NCBI GenBank assembly: GCA_947302205.1
Contig: CAMYVD010000011.1
Span: 1 to 55,304 of the forward strand
Direction: 5' to 3'
Origin: an uncultured Bacteroidales bacterium
GTDB taxonomy: Bacteria > Bacteroidota > Bacteroidia > Bacteroidales > F082
DNA length: 55,304 nt
The position numbers and the translations under genes were made by a program. Of the stretch, positions 1-7,092 are shown in pieces (within the stretch, counting starts at the first letter, position 1; each line of letters opens with the position of its first letter). The notes beneath the pieces were generated by a model, which searched no databases, was not told where the DNA came from, and saw nothing but the letters and a program-made list of their open reading frames with translations.

Positions 1-1724
1 CCTCCATGAAGGACATCTGCATGGTGGAAGGCGAGTGCAAAGAGGTCTCCGAAGAAGAGATGCTCGGCGCCCTGAAAGCCGCCCACGAAGCCATCAAGAT
101 CCAGTGCCAGGCACAGATCGAGCTGATGGAGAAGGTCAACAAGGCCAAACGTGAATATTGCCATGAGGTGAACGACGAAGCCATCCGTGCCGAAGTGCAG
201 GAAAACTGCTACCAAGCTTGCTACGACTTCGCCCTGTCAGGCTGTGCCGACAAGCACCTCCGTGAAGACACGTTCAAAGGCATCCTCGATAAGTATCTTG
301 AAAAATATACCGAAGAAGAGCTCGAGACTGTGAAGCCTCTGGCCGCTCGTTATTTCCATGACGTACAACGCTCAGCCGTACGTAACGCCGTGCTCGACAA
401 GCGCGTCCGTCTCGACGGCCGTCAGCTCAACCAGGTGCGTCCCATCTGGACGGAAGTTGACATCCTGCCCTCAGCTCACGGCTCAGCAGTGTTCACCCGT
501 GGTGAAACCCAAGCGCTGGTGACCGTCACCCTCGGCACCAAGCTCGACGAGCAGACCATCGACGGCGCTGTGGTGGAAGGCACCAAGAACTTCACCCTGC
601 ACTACAACTTCCCAGGTTTCGCCACTGGCGAGGCCAAGGCTGCCCGCAGCACCTCACGTCGTGAAATCGGTCACGGCAACTTGGCTGAAAGAGCTCTGAA
701 ATCGATGGTTCCCCACGACGAGACGATGCCTTACACCGTCCGTATCGTGAGCGATATCCTTGAATCCAACGGCTCCTCCTCCATGGCTTCCGTTTGCGGT
801 GGCTGCTTGGCCCTGATGGATGCAGGCGTGCCGATGCGCAAGCCCGTTGCCGGCGTTGCCATGGGCATGATCTCTGACAGCGAGACGGGCAAATACGCCA
901 TCCTGACTGACATCCTTGGCGACGAGGACCACCTCGGCGACATGGACTTCAAGGTCACCGGTACCCGCGACGGCATTACCGCCTGCCAGATGGACATCAA
1001 GGTTGATGGCCTCAGCTACGAGGTTCTCACCGAAGCCCTCGAACAGGCCCGCCAAGGCCGTCTGCACATCCTCGACGAGATGGCCAAGACCATCAGCGAG
1101 CCTCGTGCCGACTATAAGGAAATCGTTCCTCGCATCGAGAAGATCTTCATCCCGAAGGACTTCATCGGCGCTGTCATTGGACCTGGCGGAAAAGTCATCC
1201 AAGAGCTCCAGAAGACCACCAACACCGTCATCACCATTACCGAAGACGAGGAAAAGGGCATCGTGGAAATCGCTTCACAGAACAAGGCCGACATCGAAGC
1301 CTGCAAGGCCAAGATTCGCGGTATCGTCGCTGTGCCTGAGGTCGGCGAAGTGTATCACGGCAAGGTCGTTTCCATCATGGCTTTCGGCGCCTTCGTCGAG
1401 ATCCTGCCTAACAAGGACGGTCTGCTGCACATCTCCGAGATCGCTTGGGAACGCTTCAACACCATGGAAGAAACCGGCCTGAAGGAAGGCGACGAAATCG
1501 ACGTCAAGTTGATCGAGATCGATAGCAAGACCGGTAAGCTCCGCCTGTCACGCAGAGAGTTGCTGCCGAAGCCGGAAGGCTATGTGGAGAAGAAAGGCGG
1601 CAACGGCCCTCGTCCGAACAGAAGCGAAGGCGGCAACCGTGAAGGTGGCAACCGCGGTGGCAATCATGGCCACGGCAATGGCGGTCATGGTCACGGTGGC
1701 AACCACAACAACCATAAGAACTAA
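1..1724 (+). CDS. pnp: Polyribonucleotide nucleotidyltransferase (PNPase), C-terminal part; 5' end outside window
   Basis: 3'-to-5' phosphorolytic exoribonuclease acting in RNA turnover. The frame is open at the window edge, so the first RNase PH domain is missing. About 573 residues are visible where the family has roughly 700-750. The visible part starts with the end of RNase PH 1 (MVEGE, then SEEEML), then the all-alpha linker. RNase PH domain 2 begins near RLDGR (about residue 136 of the visible part). A KH domain with GPGGK (about 392) and an S1 domain (about 447 to 525) follow. The last roughly 45 residues are a low-complexity Gly/Asn/His tail with repeated GGN and HGHGN units; this is an addition beyond the S1 domain and its role is unknown. 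rpoD follows 26 bases later on the same strand. The identification is secure. Confidence 0.97.
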   Translation, partial: SMKDICMVEGECKEVSEEEMLGALKAAHEAIKIQCQAQIELMEKVNKAKREYCHEVNDEAIRAEVQENCYQACYDFALSGCADKHLREDTFKGILDKYLEKYTEEELETVKPLAARYFHDVQRSAVRNAVLDKRVRLDGRQLNQVRPIWTEVDILPSAHGSAVFTRGETQALVTVTLGTKLDEQTIDGAVVEGTKNFTLHYNFPGFATGEAKAARSTSRREIGHGNLAERALKSMVPHDETMPYTVRIVSDILESNGSSSMASVCGGCLALMDAGVPMRKPVAGVAMGMISDSETGKYAILTDILGDEDHLGDMDFKVTGTRDGITACQMDIKVDGLSYEVLTEALEQARQGRLHILDEMAKTISEPRADYKEIVPRIEKIFIPKDFIGAVIGPGGKVIQELQKTTNTVITITEDEEKGIVEIASQNKADIEACKAKIRGIVAVPEVGEVYHGKVVSIMAFGAFVEILPNKDGLLHISEIAWERFNTMEETGLKEGDEIDVKLIEIDSKTGKLRLSRRELLPKPEGYVEKKGGNGPRPNRSEGGNREGGNRGGNHGHGNGGHGHGGNHNNHKN

Positions 1725-1750
1725 ATTATTGGTTAACCAACACGTTATAA

Positions 1751-2614
1751 ATGAGGCAGTTAAAGATTACGAAGCAGGTTACCAACCGTGAGACCGCGTC
1801 TCTCGACAAGTACCTGCAAGAGATTGGTAAGGTTGAACTGATTTCCGCCGAAGAAGAGGTGGAATTGGCACAACGTATCAAGCAAGGCGACAAAGCAGCA
1901 TTGGAGAAGCTTACCAAAGCCAACCTGCGTTTCGTCGTCTCCGTATCAAAACAGTATCAGAACCAGGGCCTTAGTCTTCCCGACTTAATCAACGAAGGTA
2001 ACCTGGGGCTGATAAAAGCCGCACAACGTTTCGACGAAACCAGAGGTTTCAAATTCATCTCCTACGCCGTGTGGTGGATTCGTCAGTCCATCCTGCAGGC
2101 TTTGGCCGAACAATCGCGTATTGTCCGACTCCCTCTGAACAAAATCGGTTCCATCAACAAAATCAACAAAACTTATGCTAAGTTAGAGCAAGAGTTTGAG
2201 CGTGAACCCAATGCAGAGGAGATTGCCGAGGTGCTGGAAATCACGGAAGCCGAGGTGAAAGAGTCGATGAAGAATGCCGGACGTCACATCTCGATGGACG
2301 CCCCGCTGATTCAGGACGAAGACAACACCATGTACGACGTCTTGAAGAGCGAAGAGGCACCTACACCGGAAACGGAACTTCTGTACGAGTCGTTACGAAA
2401 AGAAATTGACCGAGCCATCTCCACGTTGACACCGCGTGAGGCCGATGTCGTCCGACTTTATTTCGGGCTCAACGGCAGCCACCCGATGACTTTGGAAGAG
2501 ATTGGCGAGAAGTTTGACTTGACGCGTGAACGTGTGCGTCAGATTAAGGAAAAGGCTATTCGTAGGTTGAAACACACGAGCAGAAGCAAGATCCTTAAGA
2601 GTTATCTCGGTTGA
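1751..2614 (+). CDS. rpoD: RNA polymerase primary sigma factor, Bacteroidota type
   Basis: Housekeeping sigma-70 factor, 287 residues. It has the short architecture usual in Bacteroidota, without the long region 1.1 and non-conserved region of proteobacterial RpoD. Region 1.2 is at residues about 15-50. Region 2 has the core-binding and -10-recognition helices ([13 protein letters not shown], then [15 protein letters not shown]). Region 3 follows, and region 4 carries the helix-turn-helix [23 protein letters not shown] near the C-terminus. This protein would be expected to read the TAnnTTTG -7 boxes seen elsewhere in the window. It lies directly downstream of pnp and is followed by a strong intrinsic terminator. 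Confidence 0.97.
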   Translation: MRQLKITKQVTNRETASLDKYLQEIGKVELISAEEEVELAQRIKQGDKAALEKLTKANLRFVVSVSKQYQNQGLSLPDLINEGNLGLIKAAQRFDETRGFKFISYAVWWIRQSILQALAEQSRIVRLPLNKIGSINKINKTYAKLEQEFEREPNAEEIAEVLEITEAEVKESMKNAGRHISMDAPLIQDEDNTMYDVLKSEEAPTPETELLYESLRKEIDRAISTLTPREADVVRLYFGLNGSHPMTLEEIGEKFDLTRERVRQIKEKAIRRLKHTSRSKILKSYLG

Positions 2615-2623
2615 GATCTTTGA

Positions 2624-2660
2624 TTAAAAAAGCCCTCCGGAGACGGGGGGCTTTTTTAAT
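2624..2660 (+). terminator. Intrinsic terminator after rpoD
   Basis: A-run, then GCCCTCCG / GGGGGGC inverted repeat around a short GAGAC loop, then a T-run (cttttttaa). It starts ten bases after the rpoD stop. The symmetrical A and T runs mean it could also stop transcription of the convergent minus-strand gene at 2669. Confidence 0.9.
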
Positions 2661-2668
2661 TGTTTGTA

Positions 2669-4144
2669 TTACTGAGCCATACGCACCAAACGTACCGAGA
2701 ATCCGTTATGGATGAAATCGACGGCCTGAGGATACAATCCGGAATCGAAAACGGACACGCAGTTGGCACGGTCTTCATTGTATTTCGATGACGACCAATA
2801 ATGGCCACTGCTTTCCGTGTTGTACACCTCCGTACCCAAACGGTAGCCGGCAGTTGGCAAGAAGACCACGCCATACTGCTCAATCATTTCCCACTGTTCC
2901 ATGGAAATTGGATTGTTTTCGTAATACACATTCGTTGTATTGGGGAAATTCAAGTTGAAGTAACTGCCACTCCAATTGTCGGGCAGTATAATCACGCCGT
3001 TCACGTCACCCACTCGAGCCTTGGCAAATCGGATGCCCGAAGATGTGGCTCGCGATTCAAAGATATAGGCCCATTCTTCCGTAGTCAAGGTGCGCCATAG
3101 ATTCTCCGTGTTGCCGCCATTGGCAATGGCATTGTAGCCCCAGTCGGCCTGGCCAGTTTGATCATATAGATTAAAATGAAAATTGCAGTAAGCTTGGTAA
3201 TCGTAATAATAAGTACTGGTACTCCAGGGTTGATAGCATGGGGAACCAAGATCGTAGCCGCTTGTGCTCCAGCCGAATAAACTGACAATGTTTTGGTTGG
3301 CATAGCCTTCTCCCACATTTTGGCCCAGGGTCTCCACCATATCGTATTGATGTTCCATAAACGACCATGTGCCCGAGTTCTTATCGTACTGAAGGTTTCC
3401 CTTGGAGAAATACACCTTCGCACCCTCTTCGTTGATGGTGAACAGACCGTCGATGGCACCCTCGGGAGCCTCTACTGGAAAGACAAGGGTAACCGTTTCA
3501 TTATTGAATTGGGCTTGTTCCACCACCGTACTATGGGAGGTTGTTCCATTGGCCGTCAGAAATGCCTCGTAGCGCATAAGGTCGCCCAATTCAAACACGC
3601 CAGGATTCCCGCCGCGTCCAAAGGCAACGTCTTTGGAAACCACACTCACTTCATCGGCACCGCCATGGCCCGTGCACACCAGTCGAGCCACCGAACTACC
3701 ATGAGGCGTTGCGACACGCAAAAACGCCATGCCCGGGGTGGACAGACCAACCGTCACATTGTGGACACCTCGAGCAAGACGCATGTCTCGAGTAACGACC
3801 ACCTTACCATCTACTCGAATCACTTGCAGGGTCACCTCCGAAGCCTCCGAAAGTTCCAGGGGCACACAGGTCTTCCCAACAAAAGGATTCGGGAAAGCTG
3901 CCCCCAAACGGCAATCCTTTCCCTGCCATTCACCCACGCCCACTTGAGACGGGGTGAGCACCAACACAGTATCAGGATAAGTCAGGGTGGTCATCCAGCC
4001 CTGGGTAAGATCTGTAACCATCACTGAGGTAAACGGGCTGTACCCCCCTGCCGCTGTCGCCCCAGTGAACTTCACCGTCAATGTCTCTTGCGCTTGGGCC
4101 GACAAGGCCATAAGCAACAGTGTAAATAGTAATGTCTTTCTCAT
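2669..4144 (-). CDS. Secreted FISUMP-like (Fibrobacter succinogenes major paralogous domain) protein with internal sorting-domain-like segment
   Basis: 491 residues. It starts with a Sec signal peptide (MRKTLLFTLLLMALSAQAQ). Residues about 85-165 look like a T9SS type A sorting domain (AAFPNPF, then beta strands with VIRVDGKVV), but placed inside the protein rather than at its end. The C-terminal half starts at about 245 with VYFSKGNLQYDKNSGTW and ends with a GHYWSSSKYN...GFSVRLVR pattern, as in the lectin-like FISUMP proteins common in Bacteroidales. The likely site is the cell surface or periplasm; ligand and function are unknown. It stands alone between rpoD and rpe, with a promoter-like box just upstream. 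Confidence 0.75.
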   Translation of the reverse strand: MRKTLLFTLLLMALSAQAQETLTVKFTGATAAGGYSPFTSVMVTDLTQGWMTTLTYPDTVLVLTPSQVGVGEWQGKDCRLGAAFPNPFVGKTCVPLELSEASEVTLQVIRVDGKVVVTRDMRLARGVHNVTVGLSTPGMAFLRVATPHGSSVARLVCTGHGGADEVSVVSKDVAFGRGGNPGVFELGDLMRYEAFLTANGTTSHSTVVEQAQFNNETVTLVFPVEAPEGAIDGLFTINEEGAKVYFSKGNLQYDKNSGTWSFMEHQYDMVETLGQNVGEGYANQNIVSLFGWSTSGYDLGSPCYQPWSTSTYYYDYQAYCNFHFNLYDQTGQADWGYNAIANGGNTENLWRTLTTEEWAYIFESRATSSGIRFAKARVGDVNGVIILPDNWSGSYFNLNFPNTTNVYYENNPISMEQWEMIEQYGVVFLPTAGYRLGTEVYNTESSGHYWSSSKYNEDRANCVSVFDSGLYPQAVDFIHNGFSVRLVRMAQ

Positions 4145-4167
4145 TTTGATTCATATTAAATGAACTA

Positions 4168-4175
4168 CAAAGATA
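4168..4175 (-). promoter_or_regulatory. Bacteroidota -7 box for the secreted protein at 2669-4144
   Basis: Reads TATCTTTG on the minus strand, matching TAnnTTTG, 24 bases before the start codon. No clear -33 TTTG is seen at the expected distance. Confidence 0.55.
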
Positions 4176-4257
4176 AGAAAAGTTTTCAGTTAGCAATTTT
4201 CTGAGAACTGAGTCACAAATAATTCAAATAATTATCACACCTTAAATCAAGAATGAT

Positions 4258-4265
4258 TATATTTG
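4258..4265 (+). promoter_or_regulatory. Bacteroidota -7 box for rpe
   Basis: Reads TATATTTG, an exact TAnnTTTG match, 21 bases before the rpe ATG at 4287. It overlaps an earlier in-frame ATG at 4263, which argues that 4287 is the real start. Confidence 0.6.
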
Positions 4266-4286
4266 CAAAACAAACAATTGCAAACT

Positions 4287-4943
4287 ATGAAAATGCTCGC
4301 CCCTTCCCTGCTTTCGGCAGATTTCCTTAATCTAGGAAAGGATATCGAGATGGTCAACCGCAGCGAGGCCGACTGGTTTCATTGCGATGTGATGGACGGC
4401 CGCTTCGTGCCCAACATCTCGTTCGGCATCCCTGTGATCAAAGCGATCAGCCAACTGGCCGAGAAGCCTCTTGATGTGCACCTGATGATCGTAGAGCCTG
4501 AGAAATATTTTGAACCTTTCGTCAAGGCCGGTGCAGACATCGTCACCTTCCATTACGAGGCTAGCACCCACATCCATCGTGCTGTGCAACAGCTGAAAGC
4601 CTTAGGCGTGAAGGCAGGCGTAGTGTTGAATCCCCACACCCCCGTCTCCGTTTTAGAGGACATCCTAGGCGATCTTGACTTGGTGCTGCTCATGAGTGTC
4701 AACCCAGGCTTCGGTGGACAGCAGTTCATCGAACGCACTTTCGAGAAAATTCGCAAGTTAAAAGCCATGATTGACGAGCAAGGGCTTTCCACGATGATCG
4801 AAGTCGATGGCGGAGTGAACCTTCAGAACGCCGCCGCACTTTATGAGGCTGGGGCCGACATTTTGGTGGCGGGCAATGCAGTATTCAAATCAGAGAATCC
4901 ATTAGAAACCATAGCGCAATTGCGAGGATGCGAAGCGATATAA
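4287..4943 (+). CDS. rpe: Ribulose-phosphate 3-epimerase
   Basis: Interconverts D-ribulose 5-phosphate and D-xylulose 5-phosphate in the pentose phosphate pathway (cytosol). 218 residues, the usual length. TIM-barrel hallmarks are visible: LAPSLLSADF at the N-terminus, HCDVMDGRFVPN (metal ligand His and catalytic Asp), LDVHLMI, MSVNPGFGGQQF, and EVDGGVN with the second catalytic Asp, then AGADILVAGNAVF for phosphate binding. The start at 4287 is chosen over 4263 because the promoter box ends at 4265. The stop codon lies inside the left arm of a long inverted repeat. Confidence 0.96.
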   Translation: MKMLAPSLLSADFLNLGKDIEMVNRSEADWFHCDVMDGRFVPNISFGIPVIKAISQLAEKPLDVHLMIVEPEKYFEPFVKAGADIVTFHYEASTHIHRAVQQLKALGVKAGVVLNPHTPVSVLEDILGDLDLVLLMSVNPGFGGQQFIERTFEKIRKLKAMIDEQGLSTMIEVDGGVNLQNAAALYEAGADILVAGNAVFKSENPLETIAQLRGCEAI

Positions 4944-5002
4944 CCTCTGGGCGCATAGCGTATCTCCGCAGGAGATATGCAGCGCCTCAGAGGTTATATC
5001 GC
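4935..5002. repeat. Long palindromic element overlapping the end of rpe
   Basis: Perfect 15-base outer arms, GCGATATAACCTCTG and CAGAGGTTATATCGC. An inner GGCGC/GCGCC pair and an innermost TATCTCC/GGAGATA hairpin lie between them, separated by small internal loops. There is no T-run, so a simple intrinsic terminator is unlikely. The core CGCATAGCG resembles CCGCATAGCGG in the larger palindrome at 44362-44495. Confidence 0.8.
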
Positions 5003-5046
5003 GAAGCTCTAACTAACAGAACATTAACAACTAAATCAATATACAA

Positions 5047-6507
5047 ATGAACGAAAGCATTTTAAAACTCGCCCCTGCGGGCATGTGGAAGGAATTCCAA
5101 GGCATCCTCGGCGTGCCGCGTCCTTCAAAAAAAGAAGCAAAAATGGTCGAATACCTTGAAAAATGGGCTAAAGACCACAAAGTAAAATATGTGAAAGAAA
5201 AATGCGGTAACATCATCATGACCGTGCCGGCTACCAAAGGCATGGAAGACCGCAAGATGATCGCCCTCCAGGCCCATATGGACATGGTGTGCGAGAAGAA
5301 CGGCGACAAGGTCCATGACTTTGAGAAAGACCCCATCGAGGCTGTTATCAAAGGCGAATGGCTGCATGCCAACGGCACCACTCTCGGTGCTGACGACGGC
5401 ATCGGCGTTGCTGCCGCTTTGGCCATCATCGCCGACCCGAAGGTGAAACACGGTCCGCTGGAGTGCATCTTCACCGTTGACGAAGAGACCGGTCTCACTG
5501 GCGCCACGGCCCTCGACCCGAAGCACATGAAATCACGCATCCTGCTCAACCTCGACTCAGAGGACGAAGGCGAAATCTTCATCGGCTGCGCCGGCGGTAT
5601 GGACACTATCGTGAAGATGTGGTATGAACTGGAACCCGCTCCAGAAGACGCCACAGCTTATCGCGTCACCGTGAAAGGTCTCAAAGGCGGTCACTCAGGC
5701 GACGACATCAACAAGAACCTGGCTAACGCCAACAAGCTGCTGACCCGCATCCTCTGGGAAGCCACTGGCCGTTACGACCTCGCCCTCTATGACTTCCAAG
5801 GCGGCAACCTACGCAACGCCATCGCCCGTGAAGCTACTGCTGTGGCTTATATCCCCAACGATTGCTGCGAAGGTTTCGAAAACTTCTGCAAGGAAATGGA
5901 AGCCAACTTCAAGAAAGAATATCAGGTGGCTGACCCAGGCATCACTGTGGTGGTCGAAAAGGCTGAGATCCAACCCGACGTCGTTATCGACGAGATTTCA
6001 CAATTCGAATTGCTCAACGCCCTCTACGCTTGCCCTCACGGCGTCATCGAATGGTCACAAACCATCCCGAACTTTGTGGAGACTTCAACCAACTTGGCTT
6101 CTTGCAAGAAGAAAGAAGGTTACTTCTTCATCCAGACCTCACAACGCAGCTCCATAGACTCCGCCAAGGAGAGCGTTGCCAACATGGTGGAGACCGTCTT
6201 CAACCTCGCCGGCGCCGATGTGGAACACACGGACGGCTATCCTGGCTGGACTCCGAACCCCAAGTCGAAGATTTGCGACATCGCCGTGAAGTTATATAAG
6301 AAACGCTTCGGCAAAGACCCGAAAGTCCGCGCCATCCACGCTGGATTGGAATGTGGCCTTATCGGCGACAAGATCAAAGGCATGGATATGATCAGCTTCG
6401 GTCCTACCCTCCGCGGCGTGCACAGTCCTGACGAACGCCTCGAAATCAAGACCGCTCAGATGTTCTGGGACTTCCTCTGCGACATCCTCAAGAACGCTCC
6501 GAAATAA
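5047..6507 (+). CDS. pepD: Aminoacyl-histidine dipeptidase (PepD-like, M20 family)
   Basis: Zinc-dependent cytosolic dipeptidase of the M20C group, which hydrolyses Xaa-His and other dipeptides. 486 residues, the normal length. Metal and catalytic motifs are visible: LQAHMDMVCEKN (first metal His and catalytic Asp), GADDGIGVA (bridging Asp), FTVDEETGLTGA (catalytic Glu pair), NLDSEDEGE, the dimerisation-lid motif GGHSGDDI, and the C-terminal IHAGLECG. An open intergenic stretch with the palindrome separates it from rpe. A heptamer array follows directly after its stop. Confidence 0.95.
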   Translation: MNESILKLAPAGMWKEFQGILGVPRPSKKEAKMVEYLEKWAKDHKVKYVKEKCGNIIMTVPATKGMEDRKMIALQAHMDMVCEKNGDKVHDFEKDPIEAVIKGEWLHANGTTLGADDGIGVAAALAIIADPKVKHGPLECIFTVDEETGLTGATALDPKHMKSRILLNLDSEDEGEIFIGCAGGMDTIVKMWYELEPAPEDATAYRVTVKGLKGGHSGDDINKNLANANKLLTRILWEATGRYDLALYDFQGGNLRNAIAREATAVAYIPNDCCEGFENFCKEMEANFKKEYQVADPGITVVVEKAEIQPDVVIDEISQFELLNALYACPHGVIEWSQTIPNFVETSTNLASCKKKEGYFFIQTSQRSSIDSAKESVANMVETVFNLAGADVEHTDGYPGWTPNPKSKICDIAVKLYKKRFGKDPKVRAIHAGLECGLIGDKIKGMDMISFGPTLRGVHSPDERLEIKTAQMFWDFLCDILKNAPK

Positions 6508-6559
6508 GAAGACAGAAGTCAGAAGACGGAAGATTGACACATTCTGTCTTCCGACTTCT
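6507..6559. repeat. Heptamer tandem array with an inverted copy
   Basis: Four 7-base units in tandem (AGAAGAC, AGAAGTC, AGAAGAC, GGAAGAT) begin at the pepD stop codon. After 11 bases an inverted copy follows, so 6514-6527 can pair with 6546-6559 over 14 positions with one mismatch. There is no T-run after it. It sits in the 5' region of the small secreted protein at 6574. Confidence 0.7.
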
Positions 6560-6573
6560 AAATTCCCCAAAAA

Positions 6574-6927
6574 ATGAAAAAGCTGCTCCCCCTCCTCCTC
6601 TTGCTGATCATCGGCAGCGGTGCCTTTGCACAGGACAAGGACAAAAAGCCTGTGGGCATCGACAAAAAGGATTGTACCTACACCAACAAGGACGGCAAGA
6701 CCTTCAACCTTTACGGCAAAGTAAAAGTCGTGGAAAGCTTCCCCGACATCAAGGTACAGGTCGTGGAGTCGTTCCCTGACATCGAAGTGAAAATCGTGGA
6801 GAGTTTCCCGGACGACTGCGGTGAATGGAAATACGTGGAGTCCTTCCCCGATGTCAAAATCCAGTTTGTCACCTCTTTTCCTGACATCAAGGTGAAGTTC
6901 GTGACTTCATTCCCGGGGGTAAAATAG
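6574..6927 (+). CDS. Small secreted '7(1) septoil knot'-type repeat protein
   Basis: 117 residues with a Sec signal peptide (MKKLLPLLLLLIIGSGAFAQ). The mature part is a run of near-identical units of about 10-12 residues of the type K-V-V-E-S-F-P-D-I-K, at least six copies, drifting to F-V-T-S-F-P-D at the end. This pattern matches the domain family described as 7(1) septoil knot; I assign it by the repeat signature from memory. There are two Cys, at most one disulfide. Function is unknown; it is likely a compact periplasmic or surface protein. The stop is immediately adjacent to the stop of the convergent FeoB-associated gene. Confidence 0.7.
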   Translation: MKKLLPLLLLLIIGSGAFAQDKDKKPVGIDKKDCTYTNKDGKTFNLYGKVKVVESFPDIKVQVVESFPDIEVKIVESFPDDCGEWKYVESFPDVKIQFVTSFPDIKVKFVTSFPGVK

Positions 6928-7092
6928 TCATTTCTTTCGGAAAGGGCAATTGGCATTACAGGAGGCACAAACGCCTCCTGTATTTTTTTGCTTTACATCA
7001 CTACAAGAACGGTTGCCCTTGCGCAGGCCGTTTATAGCCAGCGCTACCAAAGCCAACACTACTAACAGCACTATGACGGTAGCCCAATTCAT
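6928..7092 (-). CDS. FeoB-associated Cys-rich membrane protein
   Basis: 54 residues. One N-terminal membrane helix (MNWATVIVLLVVLALVALAI) is followed by a short Cys-rich tail with CSDVK, VCASCNANCPF and a KK end. This is the layout of the small FeoB-associated membrane protein family. Its ATG overlaps the feoAB stop (ATGA), so it is translationally coupled to feoAB. It probably acts at the inner membrane beside the FeoB channel; its exact role is not established. Its coding sequence contains the hairpin used as terminator by the opposite strand. Confidence 0.85.
   Translation of the reverse strand: MNWATVIVLLVVLALVALAINGLRKGNRSCSDVKQKNTGGVCASCNANCPFRKK
6958..6989 (+). terminator. Intrinsic terminator for the 6574 gene, embedded in the convergent gene
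   Basis: ACAGGAGG and CCTCCTGT arms around an 8-base loop, followed by ATTTTTTT on the plus strand. It lies entirely within the coding sequence of the FeoB-associated protein. Confidence 0.8.

Noticed and set aside
654..1202. 182-codon minus-strand frame in pnp
   Set aside because: Antisense to highly conserved PNPase sequence.
6514..6559. Hairpin after pepD as an intrinsic terminator
   Set aside because: No T-run on the plus strand; it is better described as opposed heptamer arrays.
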